In this document: piece by piece, positions 52,630-61,470 of the stretch
Position numbering within the stretch: the stretch's first letter is position 1
Layout: each line of letters opens with the position of its first letter
DNA from: an uncultured Muribaculaceae bacterium
GTDB lineage: Bacteria > Bacteroidota > Bacteroidia > Bacteroidales > Muribaculaceae
DNA length: 64,000 bases
Direction: 5' to 3'
Assembly (NCBI GenBank): GCA_910587185.1
Contig: CAJULY010000011.1
Span: 1 to 64,000 of the forward strand
Translations under genes and position numbers: made by a program
The notes under the pieces: generated by a model
Told to the model about the DNA's origin: nothing
Database searches by the model: none
Seen by the model: only the letters and a program-made list of their open reading frames with translations

Positions 52630-53592
52630 TTATCTTTTCCCGAACAGCGATTCAACGAATTCTTTTTTGTCAAACACCTGCAGATCATCGATCTTCTCAC
52701 CCAAGCCGATGTATTTGACAGGAATCTTGAACTGATCACTGATTCCAATCACAACACCGCCTTTAGCGGTTCCGTCGAGTTTCGTTATTGCCAGCTCGTT
52801 TACCTGAGTCGCGGCGACAAACTGTTTTGCCTGTTCAAATGCGTTTTGTCCGGTGCTTCCGTCAAGAACAAGAAGGACTTCATGAGGCGCACCGGGAACG
52901 ACTTTCTGCATCACCTTGCGGATTTTTGTAAGTTCGTCCATGAGGCCTTTCTTATTGTGAAGACGTCCGGCGGTATCTATGAGCACGACATCCGCTCCTG
53001 AGGCCTTGGCGCTTTGCAATGTGTCAAAAGCGACGGAGGCTGGATCAGATCCCAACTGCTGTTTGACGATGGGGACTCCGGCGCGGTTAGCCCATTCATC
53101 AAGCTGCTCTATGGCAGCGGCGCGGAATGTATCGGCGGCGCCGAGCACAACCTTGTTCCCGGCTTTCTTGAATTGAGCCGCAAGCTTTCCTATTGTCGTG
53201 GTCTTTCCGACGCCATTCACACCGACAACCATGATGACATGCGGCTTTTCACGACCATCGGTATTGAAATCCTCATTTTCGAGACCGTTGTCTGATTCCG
53301 CAAGGAGATCGGTTATCTCTTCCACAAGCCAGTCATTCAGCTCGGAAGTGGAGACATATTTGTCGCGGGCAACACGCTTCTGAAGTCGTTCTATTATTTT
53401 CAGAGTCGTGTCGATACCCATGTCGGATGTTATGAATATCTCTTCCAGGTTATCGAGAAAATCGTCATCAATGACCTTTTTACCGACCAAAGCTCTGGAG
53501 ATTTTGTCGAAAACTCCTCGCTTCGTACGTTCCAGACCCTTATCTAAAGTTTCCTTCTTTTCCTTAGAAAATATCTTTTTGAAAATACCCAT
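52630..53592 (-). CDS. ftsY: Signal recognition particle receptor FtsY
   Basis: 320 aa, lacking the long acidic A domain of E. coli FtsY, as in many bacteria. It docks SRP-ribosome complexes at the inner membrane. The NG domain shows GVNGVGKTTTIGKLA (G1), DTFRAAAIEQL, DTAGRLHNKKGL (G3) and TKLDGTAKGG (G4). It starts the compact minus-strand series ftsY-rimO-menF-SGNH-SGNH-MBOAT. Confidence 0.96.
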   Translation of the reverse strand: MGIFKKIFSKEKKETLDKGLERTKRGVFDKISRALVGKKVIDDDFLDNLEEIFITSDMGIDTTLKIIERLQKRVARDKYVSTSELNDWLVEEITDLLAESDNGLENEDFNTDGREKPHVIMVVGVNGVGKTTTIGKLAAQFKKAGNKVVLGAADTFRAAAIEQLDEWANRAGVPIVKQQLGSDPASVAFDTLQSAKASGADVVLIDTAGRLHNKKGLMDELTKIRKVMQKVVPGAPHEVLLVLDGSTGQNAFEQAKQFVAATQVNELAITKLDGTAKGGVVIGISDQFKIPVKYIGLGEKIDDLQVFDKKEFVESLFGKR

Positions 53593-53616
53593 TTGTCAAG
53601 AGTTTGAATGAGAATA

Positions 53617-53649
53617 CAAAAGTACTCATTTTTTTTGAATATCTCTCAA
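53617..53649 (-). promoter_or_regulatory. Promoter of the ftsY operon
   Basis: On the minus strand TTG (53647-53649), a 22-nt spacer and TACTTTTG (53617-53624). The spacing is slightly long, and the leader to the ATG at 53592 is about 18 nt. Confidence 0.45.
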
Positions 53650-53681
53650 TGAACCGATTCTTAAAATTCCGACAAAGAAAA

Positions 53682-53705
53682 CAGCCCCGGCTATTGTCGA
53701 GGCTG
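53682..53705 (-). terminator. Terminator of the 57-aa gene
   Basis: On the minus strand CAGCCTCG pairs with CGGGGCTG (8 bp including one G-U) around an 8-nt loop, followed by TTTTCTTTG. It lies 7 nt after the small gene's stop. Confidence 0.7.
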
Positions 53706-53712
53706 ATAGGTT

Positions 53713-53886
53713 TCATTCATCATTGTTTCGGGGATTGTTGTTCAGTATCTTCGTATATCCTTTTTCGAGTTTCTCTCCGGATTTATTGTCATCGCCTTGA
53801 TTTATCGCAACTCCCGAATAATTCTGTGAGGCTTTGTCCACATCGATTTTCTGCGAACAGCAGCATTTTTTCTTTTTCTCTTCCAT
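53713..53886 (-). CDS. 57-aa cysteine-cluster hypothetical protein
   Basis: ATG at 53886, stop at 53713. It begins MEEKKKKCCCSQKID and then is polar and Asn-rich (NNNPRNNDE at the end), with an acidic/basic mix and no membrane segment. The CCC run could bind metal. It has its own terminator 7 nt after the stop, which supports a real gene. It lies between engB and ftsY; in other Bacteroidales I recall a different short protein (with rpmB and rpmG) before ftsY. The function is unknown. Confidence 0.5.
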   Translation of the reverse strand: MEEKKKKCCCSQKIDVDKASQNYSGVAINQGDDNKSGEKLEKGYTKILNNNPRNNDE

Positions 53887-53941
53887 AATAAGTTGATTTT
53901 ACGTATTACTATTTCAATAACACCAGATCAACCGAGTTTGT

Positions 53942-54544
53942 TTATTCGAGAGGTAATTTGTTAAGTTGTGAAATATAGTCGAGAATATTTTCTCTTCCCT
54001 CTCCCGAAACTGAGGAAGTCTTAAAGACAGGCGGCAGTTCCTCCCATTCCTCCAGCAACGCGGAACAATAGGCTTCGATATTCCGCTTACATGCTTCTTT
54101 CCCGAGTTTGTCGGTTTTAGTGAACACGATACTGAAAGGTATTCCGTTCTCGCCGAGCCAACGGAAGAAATCCATGTCGATCTTCTGCGGTTCGTGGCGT
54201 GAATCGATCAGCACGAACAGATTGGTCATCTGCTGCCTATGCAGGATATAACCTTCAATTATATCCTGAAGCTTCTTGCGGCTTTCAAGGCCCCTGCGCG
54301 CATAGCCATATCCGGGGAGATCGACGATGTACCAATCGTCATTCACGAGAAAATGGTTGATGAGCATGGTCTTGCCGGGAGTAGCCGAAGTCATCGCCAG
54401 GCCTTTGCGGCCGGTCAGCATGTTGATCAGTGAGGATTTCCCCACGTTTGACCGTCCGATGAAAGCATATTCGTGTCTGCTTCCATCAGGACATTTCCTT
54501 ACGTCTGTGTTGCTTATTACAAAGCGTGCGCTATTTATAATCAT
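53942..54544 (-). CDS. engB: Ribosome-biogenesis GTPase EngB (YsxC/YihA)
   Basis: 200 aa, typical length. It helps assemble the large ribosomal subunit. G motifs: FIGRSNVGKSSLINML (G1, about 28-43), DLPGYGYA (G3) and FTKTDKLG (G4). It lies between the 57-aa gene and the RNase P RNA gene, on the same strand as both, with about 15 nt to the mature end of the RNA. Confidence 0.96.
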   Translation of the reverse strand: MIINSARFVISNTDVRKCPDGSRHEYAFIGRSNVGKSSLINMLTGRKGLAMTSATPGKTMLINHFLVNDDWYIVDLPGYGYARRGLESRKKLQDIIEGYILHRQQMTNLFVLIDSRHEPQKIDMDFFRWLGENGIPFSIVFTKTDKLGKEACKRNIEAYCSALLEEWEELPPVFKTSSVSGEGRENILDYISQLNKLPLE

Positions 54545-54558
54545 AATCGAATAAAAAA

Positions 54559-54945
54559 GACAGCCGGACGATAAGCCGGGTTATGTCGTCAATACTGAAA
54601 GCCGTTTTACGACCGACAGCTTGAGTTTCGTCATTTATCTGAGCTGGCCGTTGCCGGTCAGCTTTAGCAGCCTACCCCCCGGCAATGGGCGAGCAACCCT
54701 TGAATGCCGGTGTACTTGGCCTTGCAACCCATAAGGTGTGCGGCACAACATATCGCTATGCTGTCCGGTGAGCTCTTACCTCGCCTTTTCACCCTTACCC
54801 GGAGCTTTGATACTGCCGGGCGGTTGTTTTCTGTCACACTACTCTACCGTTACCGATAGCTTCCCGTTAAGAAATATGGCGCTCTGCGTTGCCCGGACTT
54901 TCCTCACACTGCCAGATGCAGTGAGCGACGAAATGTCCGGCTGTC
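54559..54945 (-). ncRNA. rnpB: RNase P RNA, bacterial type A
   Basis: About 387 nt. The ends pair as P1: GTCCGGCTGTC (54935-54945) with GACAGCCGGAC (54559-54569). On the minus strand GAGGAAAGTCCGGGC, the conserved P4-region signature, occurs near the 5' end. It is the catalytic RNA that trims tRNA 5' ends. The end points are approximate. Confidence 0.95.
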
Positions 54946-54949
54946 GGTG

Positions 54950-54980
54950 CAAAATTAGCTCATTTAATCTTTCTGACAAA
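54950..54980 (-). promoter_or_regulatory. Promoter of rnpB
   Basis: On the minus strand TTTG (54977-54980), a 19-nt spacer and TAATTTTG (54950-54957), placing the start close to the P1 stem. Confidence 0.7.
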
Positions 54981-55008
54981 ATTTCGACCGACCTATTTGC
55001 CGATACAT

Positions 55009-56301
55009 TCAGATCTCACCCCAGCGCTCACGCAGCGGCCAACGTGAAGTGTGAAGCAACATTCTCAGGGATGTTCCATAGCTGAAATATGACCATGTCC
55101 AGTCGATAAGGACGCTGATCTTGTTTCTCATGCCGAGAATGGACAGGAGATGGATGAACATCCAGCAGAGCCAAGCGGCAAAACCGGAGATATGCACCTT
55201 GCCGAGATCCGCAACCGCCATGTTGCGCCCGACTGTAGCCATAGTTCCTTTGTCATTGTATTCAAATGCCTCGGTAAATTCGTCTTTGTTCAGTTGACGC
55301 GCGAGGAGCCTCCCTTGCTGAATGGCGACTTGCGCCAGCTGCGGATGGCCTTTGGGATATTTCTCCGTCTCCATCAGGCTCATGTCGCCTATGGCATAGA
55401 CATTTTCCGTATCCTTCACACGATTATAGCAATCGACCTTGAAACGATAGCCGCGCCCCATAAAGCCCTCCTCAACATTTTCAACGGCTATTGGCTGCCC
55501 GGTGACTCCGGCAGTCCAGATAACCATTCCGGAATATATTTGCGAGCCGTCAGAAAGTGTGACTATATTCTTATCATATCGGGTCATCAGATTTTTCAAT
55601 CTGACATCTACCATAAGCTTCTCAAGATAACGCACCGCCTCGTTCTGAGATCTGGCACTCATGGCTCCAAGCAATTTGTCGGAACCTTCAAGAAGGACGA
55701 TACTGAGATCCTCCTGCCTGATTGTCGGGTACTCGCGCGGAATTATGAACCGTTTCAATTCTCCGAGCGCACCGGCGACCTCAACTCCTGCAGGTCCACC
55801 GCCGATAACGACGAAACTCAACAGCTTCTTTTTAGCTTCTTCATCCGTCTCTATGGAGGCACGTTCAAGGCGATCAAGGATTTCATCTCTCATTCTCATA
55901 GCCTGAGCCGTACTCTTGAGAGTATATACATATTTTTTCAGATCGTCATTTCCAAAAAAATTATTTGTCGTGCCTGCGGCTATGACAAGTCTGTCGTAAC
56001 TGATGGTCTCATATTGAGTGGTCACCGTCTTGTTTTTAAAATCCACCTTTTCGACTTCGCCAAGATGAAAATCAATTCCTTTGGCCTTTCCGCGCCTTAT
56101 TTCGCGACGAAACGGAAAACTTATACTTCCCGGTTCCAGACCACTTGACGCTATCTGATAGAAAAGCGGCGGAAAACTGTGGAAATTATTCCTATCGACC
56201 AAGGTGACGTCGAAACGTTTCTTGTCGATATGTTTGATAAAATTAAGGCCGGCAAAACCGCCTCCTATGACAACTATCTTCTCTCTTTCGTTCTGGGGCA
56301 T
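55009..56301 (-). CDS. ndh: Type II NADH dehydrogenase
   Basis: 430 aa. This single-subunit enzyme passes electrons from NADH to (mena)quinone without pumping protons. FAD-binding VVIGGGFAGLNF lies at the N-terminus (about 10-21), and NADH-binding VIGGGPAGVEVAGAL in the middle (about 165-179). The C-terminus has a hydrophobic WLCWMFIHLLSILGM for membrane attachment. It pairs well with the men genes of this window. It has its own consensus promoter. Confidence 0.95.
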   Translation of the reverse strand: MPQNEREKIVVIGGGFAGLNFIKHIDKKRFDVTLVDRNNFHSFPPLFYQIASSGLEPGSISFPFRREIRRGKAKGIDFHLGEVEKVDFKNKTVTTQYETISYDRLVIAAGTTNNFFGNDDLKKYVYTLKSTAQAMRMRDEILDRLERASIETDEEAKKKLLSFVVIGGGPAGVEVAGALGELKRFIIPREYPTIRQEDLSIVLLEGSDKLLGAMSARSQNEAVRYLEKLMVDVRLKNLMTRYDKNIVTLSDGSQIYSGMVIWTAGVTGQPIAVENVEEGFMGRGYRFKVDCYNRVKDTENVYAIGDMSLMETEKYPKGHPQLAQVAIQQGRLLARQLNKDEFTEAFEYNDKGTMATVGRNMAVADLGKVHISGFAAWLCWMFIHLLSILGMRNKISVLIDWTWSYFSYGTSLRMLLHTSRWPLRERWGEI

Positions 56302-56358
56302 CTCTTCAGTAATATTGTTTTATATTAATCCGAATTAACAAATTTCATTAGTCAAATG

Positions 56359-56389
56359 CAAAGATAGTGCATGAAAGCCGTAATCACAA
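56359..56389 (-). promoter_or_regulatory. Promoter of ndh
   Basis: On the minus strand TTG (56387-56389), a 20-nt spacer and TATCTTTG (56359-56366) match the consensus. The leader to the ATG at 56301 is about 50 nt. Confidence 0.6.
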
Positions 56390-56401
56390 GAACATGCCTT
56401 A

Positions 56402-57109
56402 TTATTTAGAGGGTGTTTCATAAGGCCCGAATGATTTTTGTCGTGACGGCCCGAACATCCATGCAAACGACCGGTTAAGTCGAGAAATGGCATATTGATA
56501 ATGGTTTCCCGGTACAATCTCGAAAATGTCCCTTATCCCTTTAGCCGCCAGATATTTCACAATTTCGTCAGTATTGACGCGGACATCCCGGAACTGCGGC
56601 ACAGGCGATAATGCCTCTTTATTTCCAAGAAGAAAATATGCCCGTCCCGTCTTGGGCGGCACATCAATGCCTTTGATCCAGTCAAGGAAACCTTCATACC
56701 AGAAGGATCCGGAGAGAGAAATGATATTTTTAAACAAGTCACATTCCATCCATTGCCATAAAGTAAAGAGTCCTGACAATGAAACGCCGGCCAGGGTGCG
56801 CTCGACTCCAGATGAGACATTCAGTTCCTTCTCAATTTCAGGGATCAGACGCTCTTTAAGGAGTGAAAGGAATTGCGGAGCCAACCCCTTGAAATCAGCA
56901 CTCCCGGAAGGGACTCCTTTAGCTTTCCAAGGCGTCAGATCATTATCCCAGTCCATACCGGTGATCACTGCAATTGTGATTCCGAAACGTGAGGCACTCT
57001 CTGCAATCCAACTATCAAGGATGTCGAAAGGATACAGAATGTAACAGATTCTGTCATTTCCGTTAACCGCGGCGGCGATTTTAAATTTATCGATGCTGAA
57101 TGTCTGCAT
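56402..57109 (-). CDS. Alpha/beta-hydrolase of the IroE/BesA (Fes-like esterase) type
   Basis: 235 aa. The nucleophile elbow is GVSLSG (about 107-112), followed by LFTLWQWMECDLF and the SGSFWYEGFLDW block, a pattern of the esterase-D/IroE/BesA family (PF00756-like). A C-terminal GNHYQ His fits the triad. No signal peptide, so cytoplasmic. It overlaps the GNAT gene by 23 nt and is third in an operon with a stand-alone adenylation enzyme. Relatives hydrolyse siderophore or peptide esters; the substrate here is unknown. Confidence 0.85.
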   Translation of the reverse strand: MQTFSIDKFKIAAAVNGNDRICYILYPFDILDSWIAESASRFGITIAVITGMDWDNDLTPWKAKGVPSGSADFKGLAPQFLSLLKERLIPEIEKELNVSSGVERTLAGVSLSGLFTLWQWMECDLFKNIISLSGSFWYEGFLDWIKGIDVPPKTGRAYFLLGNKEALSPVPQFRDVRVNTDEIVKYLAAKGIRDIFEIVPGNHYQYAISRLNRSFAWMFGPSRQKSFGPYETPSK

Positions 57110-57548
57110 ATTTCAATATACCGGGTAATTCTTTAAAACCTATACTATTATATAACGAGCGAGCTTCATTGGTAGTTTCAAGATATATCTTGTCGCATCT
57201 CTTTTCTCTTGCGTTCTCTACAAGATAGGAGACAATCTCGTGGCCTATTCCTCTCGAACGGAACATAGGCCTGACATATATGTTCATGAGGTAGGCACAC
57301 CGTCCTGAAGGATTGTCGGGCGAAGGGAGCTCTTCGGTGAAACATATTGCCCCACATCCGGCCTCTCTCCCGTCAACGTCCGCCACAACCGCCAGATGGG
57401 AACCATCGGCAATATGTCTTTCATAGTAGTTTCTGTTGGCTGACAGTAAATCTTCTGTCGGATCGACTCCGAACACAGTCCGAATGACCTCCCTGCGCCA
57501 CATCATAAGCCTGTCGGTCTCATAAACCGGTTCAATTCTCAAGTTCAT
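57087..57548 (-). CDS. GNAT-family N-acetyltransferase
   Basis: 153 aa. GNAT motif A is visible as VRPMFRSRGIGHEIVSYL (about 92-109; the RxxGIG is the acetyl-CoA loop), with KIYLETTNEARSLYNSIGF as motif B. It transfers an acetyl group from acetyl-CoA to an amine. The ATG overlaps the stop of the adenylation gene (4 nt), and its end overlaps the esterase start by 23 nt, so the three are translationally coupled. The substrate is unknown. Confidence 0.9.
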   Translation of the reverse strand: MNLRIEPVYETDRLMMWRREVIRTVFGVDPTEDLLSANRNYYERHIADGSHLAVVADVDGREAGCGAICFTEELPSPDNPSGRCAYLMNIYVRPMFRSRGIGHEIVSYLVENAREKRCDKIYLETTNEARSLYNSIGFKELPGILKYADIQHR

Positions 57549-58984
57549 ACCTTACCTCCTTCCTTCATCACTACCGGTAAAGCGTGATTGTCGATTTTTC
57601 CTCGTGCAGTCAGCGGGAGAGCCTCCATCCTTACAAAAAATTCCGGTATCATGTAATCAGGGAGTTTTGAATTCAGGAACTCCTTTATTCCGGATACTTT
57701 ACAATATTTGTGTGACAGAACTATATAAGCTGTCAGATAGGAGAGGCCAGATTCGTCAACGAACGCCCTTACGACACCACGTTCAACGCATGGCGATTCA
57801 TTCAATATGTTCTCGACCTCATCCGGTTCGACACGCTTTCCAAGTATCATCACCTGCCTGTCTCGCCTGTGCAGGAAAGCTATATTCCCGTCGGACAGAA
57901 CATAACCGAGATCTCCGCTTCGATACATGCGTCGGCCGTCACTCCATACTGTAAAGTTAGACTGCTCCGGAGGATTGCCCAAATATCCGTCGGAAACGCC
58001 CTCGCCAAAAATGCATATTTCCCCTGTTTCCCCTGCGGGCAATTCCTTCATGTCGGCATCCAGAATTCTCACATCCACACCTTTTATGGATTTGCCGACA
58101 GGAAAGGTACCGTCATCAAGGGCATCGGAATTATCAATCCTGTAATATGTTGCGCAAACCGTTGTCTCACTGGGCCCATAGGTGTTGTAAATAACGAAAT
58201 CCTGCTTTTTAAGCCATGAAATATAACTTTCTCTCACGACATCACCGCCGCTTATGAGAAGTCGTAGAGCAGAGGGAAAACGCCGGTGACGATTCATGTC
58301 GGCAAGAAGATATGGGAAGCCGCTGATCTCTGTCACACTATGGCGTTCACAGAAGTCTATGAGATCGTCAACACTGCCGTCATGAATACTCTGAGGGGGA
58401 ATGGCGAGCGCCGCCCCGTTCAATAAGGTCGTAAACACTTCCTCCACGAATATGTCGAACGCGCAGACGGAATACTGCAACATCACGTCGCCCGGCGCAA
58501 CATGAAATTCGTCTTCAAAAGCTTCGGCGTAGTTTACGACACCGCTGTTTCTCACAACCACGCCTTTGGGCTTGCCTGTGGTGCCGGATGTGTAAAGGAC
58601 ATAGGCGGGTGAACCGGGAGTAGATCTGTCTGCAAAAGATTCTGCCTGCGGAAGTCCGGTAAAATACCCGTCAGTAATGACAAACGACACTCCGGCTCTC
58701 GCCATCATATAATCGATCCTCTCCTTTGGAAGAGTTGGTTCAGCCGGAACATAAGCCGCTCCGCTTTTCAATACCGCTAGCATGGCCGCGATCATCTCAA
58801 TGCCATGACTCATAACTATTCCGATAAAAGAATAGCTTTTATCAGCGAATTTGCCGAGTACTCTGTCAGTCAGCTCATCCAGTTCCCTGTAGGAGACTGT
58901 TCGGTTTTCTTCTACGATTGCCGGTGCGTCAGGATTTTGTCTCACCCACCGGGCGAAACATGAGTATATCGTCATTGGGACCAT
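57545..58984 (-). CDS. Stand-alone NRPS-type amino-acid adenylation enzyme
   Basis: 479 aa. Adenylation core motifs are complete: A3 YVLYTSGTTGKPKG (128-141), A4 FDIFVEE with D177, A5 NTYGPSET (267-274), A7 YRSGD (354-358), A8 GKRVEPDEVE and A10 LPLTARGKIDN with K463. D177 implies an alpha-amino-acid substrate. A hand-aligned ten-residue specificity code reads D-I-E-S-I-G-T-V-C-K, which I cannot match to a known amino acid. No carrier, condensation or thioesterase domain is fused. ATG at 58984 or 58975. It leads an operon with the GNAT and esterase genes. DltA is a weaker alternative. Confidence 0.85.
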   Translation of the reverse strand: MVPMTIYSCFARWVRQNPDAPAIVEENRTVSYRELDELTDRVLGKFADKSYSFIGIVMSHGIEMIAAMLAVLKSGAAYVPAEPTLPKERIDYMMARAGVSFVITDGYFTGLPQAESFADRSTPGSPAYVLYTSGTTGKPKGVVVRNSGVVNYAEAFEDEFHVAPGDVMLQYSVCAFDIFVEEVFTTLLNGAALAIPPQSIHDGSVDDLIDFCERHSVTEISGFPYLLADMNRHRRFPSALRLLISGGDVVRESYISWLKKQDFVIYNTYGPSETTVCATYYRIDNSDALDDGTFPVGKSIKGVDVRILDADMKELPAGETGEICIFGEGVSDGYLGNPPEQSNFTVWSDGRRMYRSGDLGYVLSDGNIAFLHRRDRQVMILGKRVEPDEVENILNESPCVERGVVRAFVDESGLSYLTAYIVLSHKYCKVSGIKEFLNSKLPDYMIPEFFVRMEALPLTARGKIDNHALPVVMKEGGKV

Positions 58985-59171
58985 TCTTATTCTTCTTTTA
59001 TATCAGAAAAAGAGCGGAAAGGGATTTTTTGTTCAGAGGAGAATGTAAAAACTACCTAAAGAGCTAACCTATTGAAAGGACCTAATGATAAGAGATTATT
59101 ACCATTAATTAAGGAAATGTATTAGTAAAACTCGCAATAAAAATATAAATTTGCAACTAAATTGGTTTTTC

Positions 59172-61214
59172 ATGTATAAAAACATATTTCTTGCAATCCT
59201 CTTCCTTTGCTGTTTCTCATCGGCCAAGGCCCAGATAAATACCGATCAGGTTCTGCAGATAGGCCGCAATGCGCTCTATTTCGAAGATTATATCCTGTCA
59301 ATACAATATTTCAATCAGGTAATTGCCGCTAAGCCTTATCTGGCTCAGCCATATTTTTTCAGAGCACTCGCAAAATATAATCTCGATGACTTCAAAGGAG
59401 CGGAAAGGGATGCGTCACTTGCCATAGAACGCAATCCGTTCATTACTGACGCTTACGAACTGCGCGGAGTTTCGAGACAGAATCTCGGTCTCGATTCGCT
59501 GGCGATCATAGACTACACACATGCGCTCACGCTTCTTCCCGAAAACCGCGGAATGCTGTTCAATCTGGCATTGGCACAGGAAAATGTGAAGGATTACGAA
59601 AGTGCAGAAAAAAGTTATGCCGATCTTCTGCGTTCCCATCCCGGATTTGACAGCGGTTATCTGGGGCGTGCAAGGCTCCGGCTTGTCAAAGCTGACACTG
59701 TCGCTGCCATGGAAGATATAGACAAGGCTCTGTCACTTAACAAAAACGCCGTAAACGGCTACCTGCTCCGCGCCGACATTGCCATCCACCGCAACAAAGA
59801 CTATGAGAAGGCATTGAAAGATATGAACCAGGCCATCCGTCTTCAGCCGAAGTATGCCGGTTATTTCATCAACAGGGCATATATCCGCTATCGCCTTGAC
59901 GATTACTTCGGAGCCATGAGCGACTATGACTATGCATTGCAGCTTGACCCGACAAATTATGTCGCTTATTACAACAGAGCTCTGCTGAGAATGGAAGTGC
60001 ATGACTTCAACAAAGCCATCCAGGACTTGTCGCAAGTTCTGACAATGAAGCCGATGGAATACAGGGCGCTTTTCAACCGCGCTATGCTTTACAGGGAAAT
60101 CGGCGATTACGCCAACGCCTTGAAAGACATTGACCGCGTTATTGAAAGAATACCGAATTTCGCTCTCGCCTACTATCTCAGATTTGACGTCAAACACAGC
60201 ATGGGAAACAAGACCGCTCAGGCTGATCTTGACAAATCCATAGCGCTCGCGAAAAAACAGAAAGCAAAAGAAGGCCTTGAAAACCTTATCAACCCGAGCA
60301 AGCTGCTTGACGGCGCCACTCCCGCCGAAAGTGATCTGGATGCGGACTCACAGGAGGAAGTGTCCCGACAGTTCTCGACGTTGCTGACGATTTCCGACAA
60401 CGCCTCCGTTGACCGCGAGTTCAACAACAAGAGCATCAGAGGCAAAGTACAGGACCGCAGCATGAATATCGAACTTGAACCGATGTTCACTCTGACCTAT
60501 TACACATCTCCGACAGAGCTCAAGCCTTCAGGCGATTATATCCGCGAGGTTGACGATCTCAACCGCACCAAGGCTTTGAGATATGTGCTTCAGGTTACTA
60601 ATCACGAATATCCTCTATCAGATATCGAAGACATAAACCGCCATTTCCAGTCAATCGAGTATTACAACTCCTATCTTTCGACCCACACTCCCCGCGCCAT
60701 AGATTATTTCGGACGTGCAATGGATAAGCTGACAGTTAAGAATCTTGATGGCGCGATAGCAGATTTCGACAATGCCATTAAAGCCGCTCCTGATTTTGCA
60801 GTGGCCTATCTGATGCGGGCAATAGCGCGGACAAGGAAAATAAATTCCCTCTCGTCCTCTCTTGCGGGGAACGACAGCAAAGTACAGGATAACAATCTGC
60901 TGGCGACAACTGCGAGAGCCGAGCTTCAACAGGTTATGAATGATCTCGACACGGTCATAAAACTGTCGCCCTACATGGCGGTGGCATACTATAACAAAGG
61001 CGTGATATACGCGGACATGCAGGATTTCACCTCGGCTCTTTCCGCTTTCACCAAAGCCATTGAGCTGAAACCTGATTTCGGAGAAGCCTACTACAATCGC
61101 GGATATGTCTATCTCAAACTGGGCAACCGACCTTCAGGCATAGCTGATCTCAGCAAATCGGGAGAACTCGGTATCGTTCCCTCCTACAATCTGCTCAAAC
61201 GAATGGCCCGATAG
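59172..61214 (+). CDS. Exported TPR-repeat protein
   Basis: 680 aa from the ATG at 59172 (MYKNIFLAILFLCCFSSAKAQ), which gives a signal peptide; the ATG at 59151 would add a non-signal stub and lies at the -7 box. Many tetratricopeptide repeats follow in tandem (for example AYYNRALLRMEVHDFNKAI and EAYYNRGYVYLKLGNRPSGI, about 34 aa each), broken by a long non-repeat linker near residues 350-470. Such scaffolds mediate protein contacts. TAAATTTG at 59146-59153 may be its -7 element. No enzyme motif is present. Confidence 0.88.
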   Translation: MYKNIFLAILFLCCFSSAKAQINTDQVLQIGRNALYFEDYILSIQYFNQVIAAKPYLAQPYFFRALAKYNLDDFKGAERDASLAIERNPFITDAYELRGVSRQNLGLDSLAIIDYTHALTLLPENRGMLFNLALAQENVKDYESAEKSYADLLRSHPGFDSGYLGRARLRLVKADTVAAMEDIDKALSLNKNAVNGYLLRADIAIHRNKDYEKALKDMNQAIRLQPKYAGYFINRAYIRYRLDDYFGAMSDYDYALQLDPTNYVAYYNRALLRMEVHDFNKAIQDLSQVLTMKPMEYRALFNRAMLYREIGDYANALKDIDRVIERIPNFALAYYLRFDVKHSMGNKTAQADLDKSIALAKKQKAKEGLENLINPSKLLDGATPAESDLDADSQEEVSRQFSTLLTISDNASVDREFNNKSIRGKVQDRSMNIELEPMFTLTYYTSPTELKPSGDYIREVDDLNRTKALRYVLQVTNHEYPLSDIEDINRHFQSIEYYNSYLSTHTPRAIDYFGRAMDKLTVKNLDGAIADFDNAIKAAPDFAVAYLMRAIARTRKINSLSSSLAGNDSKVQDNNLLATTARAELQQVMNDLDTVIKLSPYMAVAYYNKGVIYADMQDFTSALSAFTKAIELKPDFGEAYYNRGYVYLKLGNRPSGIADLSKSGELGIVPSYNLLKRMAR

Positions 61215-61224
61215 ACTATAGAAG

Positions 61225-61401
61225 TCACTCTTTCTTGCGCCCGATCTTCCTGCAGTGATCGATCAACCCGCAGCCTTCACAGGCTTCAGAACGCTCGTCA
61301 CATTCCCCACCTGTTATCCGGCGCCTTATTCTCCGGATCAGCCAGATAAGGCATATAGCGAGCACTGTTATTACAGCTCCAATCTGCAATATGTCATTCA
61401 T
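61225..61401 (-). CDS. Small Cys-rich membrane protein, FeoB-associated type
   Basis: 58 aa from the ATG at 61401 (MNDILQIGAVITVLAICLIW); an ATG at 61410 would give 61 aa. One transmembrane helix is followed by a basic patch (RRIRRRITGG) and a cytoplasmic tail with four Cys (CDERSEACEGCGLIDHC), the layout of FeoB-associated Cys-rich proteins (PF12669-like, by memory). feoB is not in this window. It may serve metal handling, but this is family inference. Confidence 0.65.
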   Translation of the reverse strand: MNDILQIGAVITVLAICLIWLIRRIRRRITGGECDERSEACEGCGLIDHCRKIGRKKE

Positions 61402-61444
61402 CACTGTCACTGGAGTAAAACGCTAATGTTATTAAACAAGTTCT

Positions 61445-61470
61445 TAGAGGTTGTTTAATAACAACCTCTA
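61445..61470 (-). terminator. Hairpin at the end of the topB-NUDIX operon
   Basis: TAGAGGTTGTT (61445-61455) pairs with AACAACCTCTA (61460-61470) over 11 bp with a 4-nt loop. It includes the NUDIX stop codon (61468-61470). The T tract after it is weak (GAACTTGTTT). Confidence 0.6.

Noticed and set aside
52613..52748. Upstream extension of rimO
   Set aside because: It overlaps the end of ftsY, and the MSKKTVNVISLGCSKN start matches the family.
55150..56148. Long open frame on the plus strand opposite ndh
   Set aside because: It is antisense to a well-conserved flavoprotein, has no recognisable domain or signal, and its open length follows from ndh codon use.
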